A stretch of 64,000 nucleotides of DNA from the NCBI GenBank assembly GCA_014695295.1, contig JACJNY010000069.1, positions 1-64,000 on the forward strand, given 5' to 3'. A program made the position numbers and the translations under genes. The stretch comes from Microcoleus sp. FACHB-61 (GTDB lineage: Bacteria > Cyanobacteriota > Cyanobacteriia > Cyanobacteriales > Microcoleaceae). Shown here in pieces: positions 9,909 to 18,197 of this stretch (the stretch's first letter is position 1; the number at the start of each line of letters is the position of its first letter). The notes beneath the pieces are model-generated. The model did not search any database and had not been told where the DNA came from. It saw only the letters and a program-made list of their open reading frames with translations.

Positions 9909-9919
9909 CAGAAGCAGTA

Positions 9920-10810
9920 TTATATATTAGCTGTGAAACCTAAAATATGTTGAGCGGTAATCTGCGGCTTTTCTAAGTGGGGAACGTGTCCGCAATCGGG
10001 TATCCAAATTAGTTGGGAATTTGCTATTGCCCTTGCAAACTTTTCCGCATCCGCCGTCCCCAAAATTCGGTCTTGTCTTCCCCACAAAATCAGCGTCTGC
10101 TGCTGAATTTGCGACAATTTTTCCCCAAAACCTCCGTAACCGCCGCTTTTGGTAAACGCAATTAAAGCTTCATTCCACTTGGGCATTTCCAGGTGCAAAG
10201 CGGCGCAAATTTGAGCGTCGCTTGAGGCTAGTTTTCTATCGAAATAAGCATTGACGCTAATTCGCTGGCGAATTTTGGGATTGCGTAAAAATGAAGTTGC
10301 CAGATATCCTAAAGGAGGAATTAAAAATTTTCCCTTATTAGAACTGATGGCAAAGCCTGCGCTATCTATTAACACTAATTTTTTAACAGCTTCGGGATAA
10401 TTGAGAGTGAAATCAATTGCTGCTGCACCTCCCATTGATGCGCCAACTAAGACTACAGGCTGCGAAATTAGCGTTTTCCAAAAATAGTAAAGGTGACTTT
10501 CAATTGCCCTCGCGCTGAAGGGCAAACCTGCAACTCTTTCTGTAAACCCAAAACCCAACAAATCAACCGCCCAAGTTTCATTTTCGGTGGCCAGCAGCGG
10601 CAATAGGCGGCGGAATTCAAACACGGAACTGTCGAAGCCGTGAATTAGCAAAATCGGCGTGTTGCCGCTGCCTTGGCGCACGTAGGTTGTGGCAATTGGC
10701 TCTGAATTTAGGGGAGTTGTAATTGCCTCCCGTTGAATGCTTTGGGCTAAGGCAATTGAGGTAGATTCTGTGAGTTGTGCAATCGATTTTGGCAGAAAAC
10801 TTGCTGACAT
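9920..10810 (-). CDS. Alpha/beta-fold hydrolase
   Basis: A 296-residue alpha/beta hydrolase. The oxyanion-hole strand LLIHGFDSS is at about 54-62, the nucleophile elbow VGASMGGAA puts the serine at 125, the acid is probably D247 (GRQDRILG) and the catalytic histidine is H275 (DCGHVPHLEKP). The triad is complete, so the enzyme should be active as an esterase, lipase-like or C-C hydrolase. Sequence alone does not give the substrate. The N-terminal 40 residues form a soluble extension without a signal peptide. The gene is convergent with the DUF4079 gene across the tandem repeat. Confidence 0.92.
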   Translation of the reverse strand: MSASFLPKSIAQLTESTSIALAQSIQREAITTPLNSEPIATTYVRQGSGNTPILLIHGFDSSVFEFRRLLPLLATENETWAVDLLGFGFTERVAGLPFSARAIESHLYYFWKTLISQPVVLVGASMGGAAAIDFTLNYPEAVKKLVLIDSAGFAISSNKGKFLIPPLGYLATSFLRNPKIRQRISVNAYFDRKLASSDAQICAALHLEMPKWNEALIAFTKSGGYGGFGEKLSQIQQQTLILWGRQDRILGTADAEKFARAIANSQLIWIPDCGHVPHLEKPQITAQHILGFTANI

Positions 10811-11077
10811 AATTCTTGATAAATTGTGAATCCGTAGGGGCGATGCCCCTGCGATCGCCCTGATAATTAAGTATATATGCTCGATTGCCCGCTATTTGAG
10901 GATTTAGGGCGATCGAGCTCCTTAAAATTGGAGGGGTACTTAGTATGCTTCTACACAAACCAAGGCTGAGTTTGTTAACATCCTGGTAAAATATTTGAGA
11001 ATTATTAATAATAATTCCTTTTTAATTTACTCTGCTTAAGAACAGTAAGCCTTCCTTCCTCGTGGTTACAGCGCAAA

Positions 11078-11311
11078 TTGGCATCTAACGCAAGAGATAT
11101 TCAAACTAGGAACCCCCAAAATACGTCTAATTTTTGGGTGCAGGGAATACCTGAGTCCGAAATATTAGAGGGTAACGAGCTCGCTAAAACGGGTAATTTT
11201 ACGGTTAATGCGATTGCTGGTACGATCGTATTAATAATAAATCTCTATTTTTTCGTACAAGCAAGCCGAAACAACTTGTTACTAAAACCGATGTACTGCC
11301 AAAACCAATGA
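11078..11311 (+). CDS. Small unidentified frame with one hydrophobic segment, possibly a gene remnant
   Basis: A 77-codon frame that begins at TTG and contains one hydrophobic stretch (VNAIAGTIVLIINLYFF). I do not recognise it. In another frame, from about 11340 to 11472, runs a stop-free stretch that includes FDGFTFYGETPEVS and ends inside the left inverted repeat of the following insertion element. The two pieces could be parts of one gene broken by mutation and by the insertion. Evidence for expression is weak: there is no clear ribosome-binding site and the start is non-ATG. Confidence 0.25.
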   Translation: MASNARDIQTRNPQNTSNFWVQGIPESEILEGNELAKTGNFTVNAIAGTIVLIINLYFFVQASRNNLLLKPMYCQNQ

Positions 11312-11456
11312 AAGAAAACACATAAAAATACGCCCAACAGAACCAAGAGTCAAGGCCCAGAAAGTTCGATGGTTTTACTTTTTATGGCGAGACACCTGAA
11401 GTTTCTCGAACCCAAGACAGCAGCACAGAAACTCAGCCAGACTTACCCCAAAATAA

Positions 11457-12315
11457 GGCGTTGCTGAATTAAGGTATCATTAGTTCAAAGAGAAATTTGC
11501 AAACAACAATTAACTAAAAATTATCGCCAATAGAATGTCTTGAATGTCAATCCAATCATGTCAATAAAAAGCGGCAGAAAAAAGGTAAACATAATTATTT
11601 TTGTGTTGAGTGTGATAGGCCATTTATAGACTGCTAACAACCCCATAAAGCTTACGCTCAACAAGTTAACCATGAATGCTAAAAATGTATGTCGCTGGTA
11701 TGGGTTTTCAAGCGATACAGAGAGTAAAAAGTGCTCATAATACGACAATAATTAATTGGGTAAAACAGGTTGGATAACTTCTACGCCTAGGCTTACGAAC
11801 TAGACACATTTCTCGATGTTAAAAAACTAGATTAATTAGAAACATTTATTATTATATCAAAAAAACCTTCCATTTGATTGTGGACAGCAGTAAGCCACTT
11901 CAAAACAGGTATTTTAGCATGGATTTTAGGAGACATATCACGCCAAAACATTTAAACCTTTATGGGATATCGTTGAAAAATGGAGATGCTATTTTTACGT
12001 AGCGAATGACCCAAAAGTTTATCCAATGTTTATTCCCGATGGCGACCAAATCATCTGTAAAACTTGTATGACAAGAGTTGAAGGTGAAACTACAAGACTC
12101 AGACATTATCTGGCTCGATTGAAGAGAAAAAGTATTTGTTATTTTAAATCATAAGAAATGCTCAAAAATTCAATTATTTACTAATTCACGTTTCTCAAAT
12201 TCGATGACGTTCCCATTCCATATTAAAGTAATTATTTAGATACCCTGGTTTAAACGCTATTCGACCTGCCTCCGTCAGCGGTGATAGCCAAATCATACCT
12301 CTATTCAGCAACGCC
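11457..12315 (+). mobile_element. Decayed IS1-like insertion element with terminal inverted repeats
   Basis: The ends are GGCGTTGCTGAAT at 11457-11469 and its exact complement at 12303-12315. Similarity continues inward (AGGTAT after a two-base mismatch). Between them lies an IS1-type transposase reading frame with several frameshifts and stops. No target-site duplication is obvious in the flanks. The element is about 860 bp and cannot move on its own. Confidence 0.85.
11524..12226 (+). pseudogene. IS1-family transposase, frameshifted
   Basis: Translation across frames recovers successive parts of an IS1-type transposase. An N-terminal zinc finger (ECLECQSNHV ... YFCVECDRPFID) lies near 11530-11630. 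A helix-turn-helix stretch (GMGFQAIQRVKSAHNTTII, then NWVKQVG) is near 11700-11775. The catalytic part (WTAVSHFKTGILAWILGD, then KTFKPLWDIVEKW) is near 11881-11980. The conserved end (VYPMFIPDGDQIICKT, MTRVEGE, RLRHYLARL, and finally KFDDVPIPY) runs to the stop at 12224. At least three frameshifts and several in-frame stops interrupt it, and part of the middle is missing. This is an old, inactive copy. Confidence 0.88.
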
Positions 12316-12830
12316 GAAAAACCAAGCCGATCGCCGGATTTGGTTTCGCAGGCAAATCGAAACGAAATTATCAAGCATGGACGGTTAAGGAATCGTGCTT
12401 TATGTTCACCAATTTCGACTCTTTACCGGACACTATCGCTGCCTCTAAGCAAGGGATGGGAATCGAGTAAATGTTCCGTAATTGTCAAACAAGAAGCGAT
12501 AATTTAGATGGAAAATGGTTAAGAGTAACAGACTAATTAAGATGAATTTATTTATAACAATCTCATCTATTTGCGACATAATTGAAAGCACTATCTTCCG
12601 AACAAAAATTACAAAAGTATGCTTCTGGCCCCAATGAACCTCAAATAACTTATCGCCGACACAGTACATTGGGGAGTGTTTGTGAAATTTGATAGTGATT
12701 GAGATTTCTTTTTTTTTCGGCAGAATTTGGCATTTCTTGCCTGGTATTCAGACAAAACCAGTAAACGCGATTGTGGCTAACCTGAGCAATTAGGGAGTCA
12801 AGGCAGCATGGACACTGTTTTTCCATCGGG
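12316..12830. other. Intergenic region right of the IS1-like element
   Basis: About 515 bp without a supported gene. A 74-codon frame on the minus strand (12445-12669) has no recognisable features. The sequence is AT-rich and may be further mobile-element debris, but I could not identify any family. Confidence 0.5.
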
Positions 12831-13157
12831 TTAAAGTTGAAAATTCATCAACCAAGCTGACTCGCTCATATCGGGGTCGGCTTCGCAGTCAATTAGTAAC
12901 AGATTCAGCGTAGTTTGTACTTTTAGACTGCGCGGGATGCCGGCGGGTACAAACACAAATACTCCCGGTTTTAAAGTGACTGTTCGATCGCACACCGTGA
13001 GAGTTCCCACTCCTTCTAAGACGGCGAGGGTTACATCTTTGGAGTTATCGAAATCAGGTATTTCAGAATTTTTACCCAAACTCATCAGTTTTTGGCTGTC
13101 GGCGGGTTGTCCGTCGCTGATTCGATCGGCTGACGCGGAAACTATTGCTGCTGTCAC
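12831..13157 (-). CDS. Small cupin-like protein
   Basis: A 108-residue protein with a single cupin-type beta-barrel pattern: VTLAVLEGVGTLTVCDRTVTLKPG, then VFVFVPAGIPRSLKV, then LLLIDCEAD. The usual metal-ligand histidines are not present: cupin motif 1 has no HxH, and the PAGIPHxL histidine of related proteins is an arginine here. It may thus be a non-metal, binding or regulatory cupin instead of an enzyme. It stands alone between repeat-rich regions. Cupin membership rests on pattern only. Confidence 0.65.
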   Translation of the reverse strand: MTAAIVSASADRISDGQPADSQKLMSLGKNSEIPDFDNSKDVTLAVLEGVGTLTVCDRTVTLKPGVFVFVPAGIPRSLKVQTTLNLLLIDCEADPDMSESAWLMNFQL

Positions 13158-13518
13158 GGTGATTGGCCTCCAGGTATTGTTAACTTCCGGCAGTTATTGC
13201 AATTAATATTCAATAAGCTACCATGCAAATTCGATAGATTGTCAAGAATCAAACATTAAGATTTGTTACCAAAAGCTGTCAAGCTAGGTCTAAGCTTAGC
13301 GAAAACAGCCCTCAATTCAGACAGGGCGGTAATTTCGGGCTGTAGGAGTGAGATCTCCGATGGCTTAAATTTAAAAATACTTGCTAATAATTTGCAGTTA
13401 GTTGTCGAAATTAGGTTTGTAGGGCGATCGCCAATATACCAATTCTCAATTGCCCGCAATACACAAAGGATACGGCGCCGTGCCATGTCCCTAGGGAATA
13501 TCTGTATTTCACCCAACA

Positions 13519-13550
13519 GGGTAAGGTGTACCGCTGCGTGCGCACCCTAC
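13519..13550. repeat. Dispersed palindrome of the GTAAGGTG/CACCCTAC family
   Basis: GGGTAAGGTG ... GCACCCTAC forms a hairpin related to those at 9811, 21361 and 51912. It lies in the 510-bp region 13158-13667 between the cupin and methyltransferase genes, where opposing frames of about 80-100 codons look like chance and no gene is supported. Confidence 0.75.
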
Positions 13551-13560
13551 AAAATACCAT

Positions 13561-13620
13561 AGAGGCGGGTTTTAGCCGGATTTGTCGATGCTCGCAAAAA
13601 TCCGTCTCAAACTCGCCTCT
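13561..13620. repeat. 60-bp imperfect inverted repeat
   Basis: AGAGGCGGGTTT at the left end pairs with AAACTCGCCTCT at the right end, with one mismatch, and inner CCGGATTT/AAATCCG pairing. It sits just downstream of the leftward methyltransferase gene and could act in transcript termination or be a small non-autonomous mobile palindrome. Confidence 0.7.
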
Positions 13621-13633
13621 AATGACAACAGTT

Positions 13634-13661
13634 AACAATCAACAATCAACAATCAACAATT
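13634..13661. repeat. Heptanucleotide tandem repeat (AACAATC x4)
   Basis: Three perfect and one near-perfect AACAATC units. Such short tandemly repeated heptamers are common in filamentous cyanobacteria. Confidence 0.9.
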
Positions 13662-13667
13662 AACCGA

Positions 13668-14513
13668 CTAATTCTTCGCCCCTACGCCAACATACATAAT
13701 CGACGTATCCTCATTAATTTTGATTTTAAACAAGCCAGACTTTTTGTAATCAACATAGTTAGCGATATTAGAAATTAGCACTTGAGAAACTTTTTGGAAA
13801 CTTTCCCCCGAAGGAAATAGCTGCTTTCCACTGGTAAAATTCCCCCAAAAACCGTGCATCAGGGCTAAAATAGCGCCCATTTCTCCAAACATATCAAAAC
13901 CTTTAATTTCAATCTTGCCGAAACCCGTATCGCGCATTACCACAGACAGTTCATCCGGGGTAACAAACTTTTCCCAATCGTGAACGCCCCGCTTAATTTC
14001 CTGCAATGTATTTTCCATCAGCCCAATCATTACAATTTGCGAGGAAAAAGTTCGGTTGATTGTATCAAAAAAGAACAGTCCCCCAGGCTTGAGAATCCTG
14101 TGAACCTCAGACACAACTTTTTTGTAATCGGCAACGTGTTCTAAAACATCCACGCAGATTACAGCATCAAATGTATTGTCAGCGTAGGGCATATTTTCGG
14201 CAAAACCCTGCCTGTAGTCAATCTCAAAACCGCTGGTAACTGCGTGATTATGAGCTGCTACAATACATTTGTTCGATCGATCTATTCCAGAAACAATAGC
14301 GCCTCTCTCGGCCATAAACTCGCAAGAAAAGCCGCCACCGCACCCGACATCTAAAGTTTTCAGCCCTTGCCAATTAGTCGCGTGTCTGTCGAAAAACTCA
14401 AATCTGGGTTTGTTTAGATGGTATAAGGCATAAATTTTAGCATTTTCGTCCCACCAATTATCGGCATTTTCCTCATAAAATTCTAAATCATTTTTTACTT
14501 CAGTTTTCTGCAC
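13668..14513 (-). CDS. Class I SAM-dependent methyltransferase, UbiG/Coq3-like
   Basis: The enzyme has the SAM-binding motif TLDVGCGGGFSCEF, the acidic loop SGIDRS and ICVDVLEHV with GGLFFFDTINR after it, and the FYEENADNWW start typical of UbiG-like O-methyltransferases. It would use S-adenosylmethionine on a small-molecule substrate; a quinone-type substrate is only a guess. The open frame reaches 14645, but its first 44 codons are unlike the family, and a GTG at 14513 gives a product starting at QKTEVKNDLEFYEE, so I prefer that start. It is divergent from the TIGR04283-like glycosyltransferase gene. Confidence 0.88.
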   Translation of the reverse strand: MQKTEVKNDLEFYEENADNWWDENAKIYALYHLNKPRFEFFDRHATNWQGLKTLDVGCGGGFSCEFMAERGAIVSGIDRSNKCIVAAHNHAVTSGFEIDYRQGFAENMPYADNTFDAVICVDVLEHVADYKKVVSEVHRILKPGGLFFFDTINRTFSSQIVMIGLMENTLQEIKRGVHDWEKFVTPDELSVVMRDTGFGKIEIKGFDMFGEMGAILALMHGFWGNFTSGKQLFPSGESFQKVSQVLISNIANYVDYKKSGLFKIKINEDTSIMYVGVGAKN

Positions 14514-14742
14514 GATTTTCTCAGTCCTGATTAGTGGAAAATATAGAGGGCGATTGCACTTTTGCCTGATTTTATAGGAATGACGCCAACAAACCCGGTT
14601 TCTGTGAAAAATCCGAGGTTTCGTTACGAGTTCGCAGGCAGACATCGGGTTTCTGCATCCGCGCGCGTAAGTTCTATTTTTTCGTTAGTTGTGAATCGCC
14701 ACAGTTTTTTATTATAATATCTCTGGCATAAATTTCAACCAG

Positions 14743-15474
14743 ATGAATCGCGTTTCTATTATCATCCCAGCCCTCAACGAAGCGACTTGTCTGGAACGCA
14801 CCCTCCGCCAACTCAGCATCCTCAATCCTCCCGCTTGGGAAGTGTTAGTGGTAGACGGGGGCAGTCAAGACGAAACAACGGCGATCGCACTTTCGGCTGC
14901 CACCCGCGTTATTTCTAGCAGTACAGCCGGACGTTCCTTGCAAATGAATTTAGGTGCCGAAGTCGCCACCGGCGAAATTCTGTGCTTTCTCCACGCCGAT
15001 ACTTTAGTTCCCGACGACATTGTAGCAGTTATCCAGAAAACATTGTCCGATGCCGAAATTTCCGGGGGCGGGTTTATCTCCCTGATGGCTGGCTCGCAGC
15101 AAACAAGATGGGGTTTTTCCCTCCACAACTACCTGAAAACTTATTACGCGCCGCTGTTATTTCGACCTCATTTATTTTTCAAAGGATTGCGCCTGCTGTT
15201 TGGCGACCAAGTTATTTTTTGCCGCCGTACCGATTTTTGGGAATGCGCTGGTTTCGATGCTGCGCTGCCAATTATGGAGGAAGCGGATTTGTGTTTGAAG
15301 TTAGTGCGGCGGGGGAAACTTAAGTTAGTCAATCGGGTAGTGGAAAGTAGCGATCGGCGAGTGGCAAATTGGGGCGAATTGAAAGCAATTGCCATCTATC
15401 TTTCGATTGGTTTTTTGTGGGGTTTTGGCGTTTCCCCGACGTATCTCAAGCAGTTTTATGAAGACATCCGTTGA
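14743..15474 (+). CDS. GT2 glycosyltransferase of the TIGR04283 type
   Basis: A 243-residue GT-A glycosyltransferase. It has SIIIPALNEA at the N terminus, VDGGSQDET (donor binding), FLHADT as the DxD-like metal site, then GGGFISLM and FGDQVIFCRR, and a C-terminal YLSIGFLWGFG segment. This arrangement matches the TIGR04283 family, whose members are often linked to arsenosugar or similar glycolipid biosynthesis. The arsenic link is not supported by any neighbour here, so I leave the substrate open. Length matches the family, and the ATG start gives the expected N terminus. It is convergent with the acyltransferase gene, 14 bp away. Confidence 0.88.
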   Translation: MNRVSIIIPALNEATCLERTLRQLSILNPPAWEVLVVDGGSQDETTAIALSAATRVISSSTAGRSLQMNLGAEVATGEILCFLHADTLVPDDIVAVIQKTLSDAEISGGGFISLMAGSQQTRWGFSLHNYLKTYYAPLLFRPHLFFKGLRLLFGDQVIFCRRTDFWECAGFDAALPIMEEADLCLKLVRRGKLKLVNRVVESSDRRVANWGELKAIAIYLSIGFLWGFGVSPTYLKQFYEDIR

Positions 15475-15488
15475 AACACAAAATTTGA

Positions 15489-16541
15489 TTAAATTCCCAG
15501 AATGTACTGGCTGTAATTTTTGGGCAAAACTTTCTGCAAGAGGTAAATAATCGCCCAACAAGCCAACAAAGTCCCGGTAACTAAAAAGCCGAGCTTCAGC
15601 AGCGGATGTACGGGGTCAATAAACTTATAAAACACTAACAACACATATTGCACTACTGTCGAATCCAGGAGATATATAGGGAATGAATAAGCAGCCAATA
15701 TTTTGACCATCCCAGATATTCTACTGGGAAGTGCGATACTCTTAGAAAATGCGAGGATGGACAATACGAAGAAAATTGCGTATCCTTGAGAAGATATTTT
15801 AAAAAACGAGCGGAGAAACCATCCCTCCGAATTAACTCCACTTATCAGGTAATATTCCCAAATGCTCGCTAGATAAAAGAGGATAGTTATCGCTAAAACT
15901 GGCATTTTTATGCCTTCGAGAATGGGTTGAATTCTGTTATACTTTCCGCCCAAAAATAGACCTGTTGAAAATGGCAAAATCCAACTAAAAATCCAGCGCT
16001 CCATCAAAGGTAGAGGTATTGATATGAATTTGATAGCGGTTAAGTAGAAGAATATTGTAAAAATTGTTTGAATTATTAAACCCAAGACCCAAACTTTTCT
16101 GGCTTCTAAAAAATTTAACTTCACGAGAAGCCACCACCAGCCGTAGCATTGAACAATCACAACAATGAAGTAATAGGGAGGCATCACCGAGCCTGTCAGG
16201 ATATCTCTGAATAATGATAGTAAATCAATTTTTTGGAGTTCCCCCAAATTATTTAAGATGTACAAAGCTACTGACCAGAACAGATAGGGGGGTAAAATTC
16301 TTGACAGTCTTTTTTTGACTACCAATGCGGGATTATTTTGATTTTCCAGTTTGTTGGTGAGAAAAAAACCGCTCAACAGTAAAAATGCAGGTACGCAAAA
16401 TAGTTGCAATGTATCGAGCGCGACAAATAGAATTCTGCGCTCGGGAAATGCCAAGAACCCAGCATGAGTAATCACAACACTGACGATCGCTAAAGCTCGG
16501 ATCAAATCAAATTCAGCGAACCGATTAGAAACTTTTTGCAT
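15489..16541 (-). CDS. Acyltransferase 3 family membrane protein
   Basis: A 350-residue polytopic protein with about ten hydrophobic helices and the acyltransferase-3 start: FDLIRALAIVSVVITHAGF, with the conserved histidine near residue 21, then LFCVPAFLLLSGFFL and a KKRLSRILPPYLFW loop. Family members acetylate or succinylate sugars of exopolysaccharides and lipids, taking the acyl group across the membrane. A glycosyltransferase is its convergent neighbour, but they are not an operon. The acyl donor and acceptor are unknown. Confidence 0.9.
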   Translation of the reverse strand: MQKVSNRFAEFDLIRALAIVSVVITHAGFLAFPERRILFVALDTLQLFCVPAFLLLSGFFLTNKLENQNNPALVVKKRLSRILPPYLFWSVALYILNNLGELQKIDLLSLFRDILTGSVMPPYYFIVVIVQCYGWWWLLVKLNFLEARKVWVLGLIIQTIFTIFFYLTAIKFISIPLPLMERWIFSWILPFSTGLFLGGKYNRIQPILEGIKMPVLAITILFYLASIWEYYLISGVNSEGWFLRSFFKISSQGYAIFFVLSILAFSKSIALPSRISGMVKILAAYSFPIYLLDSTVVQYVLLVFYKFIDPVHPLLKLGFLVTGTLLACWAIIYLLQKVLPKNYSQYILGI

Positions 16542-16592
16542 GGTAAAAATTTGATTGCAAAAATTTGATTTAAATGAGGAATTTTTTGTCTG

Positions 16593-16717
16593 ATACCAAA
16601 TCCGGGTTTGCTACCCCTTTTATCATTCGGCGGTTGAAACCGCTGCATAGAGTCAAACTTTCGTCCGAGCAAAGGGAAACTAAGAGATAAAGGGGGTCTT
16701 TAAGCCGGATTTGGTAT
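16593..16717. repeat. MITE-like element with 13-bp terminal inverted repeats
   Basis: ATACCAAATCCGG (16593-16605) and its exact complement (16705-16717) enclose about 100 bp with further imperfect inward pairing (TACCCCTTTTATC against GATAAAGGGGGTC). The same ATACCAAATCCGG end occurs at the right border of the palindromic element near 55152. It has no coding capacity. Confidence 0.75.
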
Positions 16718-16831
16718 GATGAGTAGAATAGCATAAAAGGTTATATTTGCTCCTATCTTCACAAAACTTATCTCGGCCAAAAATAAGTCACCGAGTGCTG
16801 GGATTGAGGAAAAAAGAGTATAAAGACTATC

Positions 16832-16866
16832 AAAAAAAAAAGTCTACCTAATTTAGGTAGACTTTT
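16832..16866 (-). terminator. Intrinsic terminator of the DivIVA-like gene
   Basis: Arms AAAAGTCTACCTA (16838-16850) and TAGGTAGACTTTT (16854-16866) with a 3-base loop. Read on the minus strand, the hairpin is followed by an unbroken T run, immediately downstream of the coding region that ends at 16898. Confidence 0.88.
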
Positions 16867-16897
16867 ATAAAGGTTGCAGCAATGAGCTAACTGTTGG

Positions 16898-17584
16898 CTA
16901 ACCGTTGGTGTGATGGATGTGCGACGCAGAAACACTATCCAACCGATCGCGCCCGTTGCGGATCACGCGCAGCATATCGCTCAGCTTGTGCTCGATATTA
17001 TCGAGCACTTGGTCGGCATAATCGTCGGCTCCGTTTTGAATTTCTTCGCATTCAGCCATCGCCCTCACTCTCATCTCTTCCAATTCTTCTTGAGCTTGGT
17101 AGCGAATTTGTTCGACTTCCGCCAGCGTCGCCTGCTGAATTGCCTCGCAGTCGAGCAAAACTTGCTGTCGCAACTGATCTGCTTCTATCTTCGCCTGCTG
17201 GAGCAGGCCCATATCGTTTAAAAGTTCTGCAGCTCGCTGTTCTGCTGCTTCTATCACTTCCTGAGCGTAAAGTTCCGCCTCTTGAAGCAAGTCATCCTTG
17301 TGCCGGATGATCGCCTCGGCTTCCTGAAAGGCGATCGGCAAATTTAACCTCACCAAGTCTAACTGATCGAGCAACTGTTCTTCATCCACCAGAGTGCGTC
17401 TGGTCATAGGAATTCGCGGGCTGTCGAGAACAATTTCCTCAAGCCTGTTTAATTCCCGCTGGATGTCTACTCCTGCGGTTCTGGTGGGGTCTCCGAAGGC
17501 GGCTGTGTTCTGAGGTGATTCGTTCTCAGTGCTGCGTCCGGTACTGTCGGGTTCGATGCGAGTTGGTTCCTGCTGGCGTAACAT
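16898..17584 (-). CDS. DivIVA-like coiled-coil protein
   Basis: A 228-residue, acidic, largely helical protein. Residues about 80-210 form a long coiled coil rich in Glu, Gln and Ala ([21 protein letters not shown], cut here for length, and similar heptads), which resembles DivIVA-type and ATP-synthase-b-like scaffolds. Cyanobacterial relatives often lie next to coaD, as here. The N-terminal 35 codons overlap the 3' end of coaD in another frame. A conserved block ([20 protein letters not shown]) starts at residue 40. The start could lie further inside, but no good alternative codon is present. It is probably a cell-pole or septum scaffold, by family analogy only. Confidence 0.78.
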   Translation of the reverse strand: MLRQQEPTRIEPDSTGRSTENESPQNTAAFGDPTRTAGVDIQRELNRLEEIVLDSPRIPMTRRTLVDEEQLLDQLDLVRLNLPIAFQEAEAIIRHKDDLLQEAELYAQEVIEAAEQRAAELLNDMGLLQQAKIEADQLRQQVLLDCEAIQQATLAEVEQIRYQAQEELEEMRVRAMAECEEIQNGADDYADQVLDNIEHKLSDMLRVIRNGRDRLDSVSASHIHHTNG

Positions 17585-18045
17585 TTGTAAATATCTAGGG
17601 CGACGTGTTTCGGAACAAGATGATCTACGGAGCCACCAAACTTGGCTATTTCTTTAACTACACTACTACTTAAAAAGCTGTACTCGTTAGAAGTTGCCAA
17701 AAAAACTGTTTCAATTTCACCCAGAAGGGTTTTATTGGTGTGGGCCATCTGGAGTTCCATTTCAAAATCTGTTAATACCCGGAGCCCCCGCAGCAGCACT
17801 TTGGCTTGTCGCATCTTAGCATAGTTTACTGTCAAACCCTCAAAACTGTCTACTTCTACGTTTGGCAAGTGTTGGGTAGAGCGCAGGATCTGCTCGATCC
17901 GTTCCTCTACGGTAAAGAGAGGGGTTTTGCTGGGGTTTCTGACTACCGTAACAATTACCAGATCAAATAGTTTAGATCCCCGCTCGATGAGATCTGCGTG
18001 ACCGAAGGTAATGGGGTCAAAGCTGCCTGGATAGATTGCAATCAC
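17467..18045 (-). CDS. coaD: Phosphopantetheine adenylyltransferase
   Basis: The enzyme of the penultimate step of coenzyme A synthesis, making dephospho-CoA from phosphopantetheine and ATP. The N terminus [20 protein letters not shown] carries the TxGH nucleotide-binding signature, and [18 protein letters not shown] has the second conserved site. CoaD is normally about 160 residues; here it is 192 because of a hydrophilic tail rich in Pro, Thr and Gln after residue 160. That tail overlaps the start of the following DivIVA-like gene by 118 bp. Start choice is clear. The two genes probably share a transcript that ends at the 16832 terminator. Confidence 0.96.
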   Translation of the reverse strand: MIAIYPGSFDPITFGHADLIERGSKLFDLVIVTVVRNPSKTPLFTVEERIEQILRSTQHLPNVEVDSFEGLTVNYAKMRQAKVLLRGLRVLTDFEMELQMAHTNKTLLGEIETVFLATSNEYSFLSSSVVKEIAKFGGSVDHLVPKHVALDIYKCYASRNQLASNPTVPDAALRTNHLRTQPPSETPPEPQE

Positions 18046-18059
18046 GAGTTTGGCTCAAG

Positions 18060-18116
18060 GGAGTGGGAGGGGGGGAGTGGGAAAATGGGGGAGTGGGGGA
18101 GTGGGGGAGTGGGAGG
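18060..18116. repeat. G-rich simple repeat (GTGGGGGA units)
   Basis: Several degenerate units of GGGGGAGTGGGGGAGTG type just upstream of coaD. Runs of five or more G on the plus strand could form G-quadruplex structures in the coaD promoter region. Confidence 0.8.
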
Positions 18117-18150
18117 AAAATCTTCACGCTTGACTTAAGTCTCTCAACAT

Positions 18151-18197
18151 CTATCCGTTAAATCCCGTACATTGCTCGTTGCCGAACTTCCTTCTAC
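18151..18197. repeat. Dispersed repeat of the GTTCGGCAACG/TTTAACGGAT family
   Basis: In the minus orientation this reads GGAAGTTCGGCAACG ... GGGATTTAACGGAT. Related copies lie at 26497-26558, 41501-41540, 56961-57001 and 60241-60296. This copy overlaps the last codon of the carboxypeptidase gene. Confidence 0.75.

Noticed and set aside
11521-11748. 75-codon minus-strand frame with membrane-like residues
   Set aside because: It is the antisense of the IS1-type transposase remnant, whose plus-strand reading is supported by several domain segments.
13634-13661. Possible CRISPR or iteron-type repeat
   Set aside because: Only four short heptamers, the same class as other simple repeats in this window.
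17542-18045. Possible frameshift in coaD because of its long tail
   Set aside because: The catalytic domain is intact and of family length; the tail is an in-frame extension, so a sequencing error is not needed to explain it.
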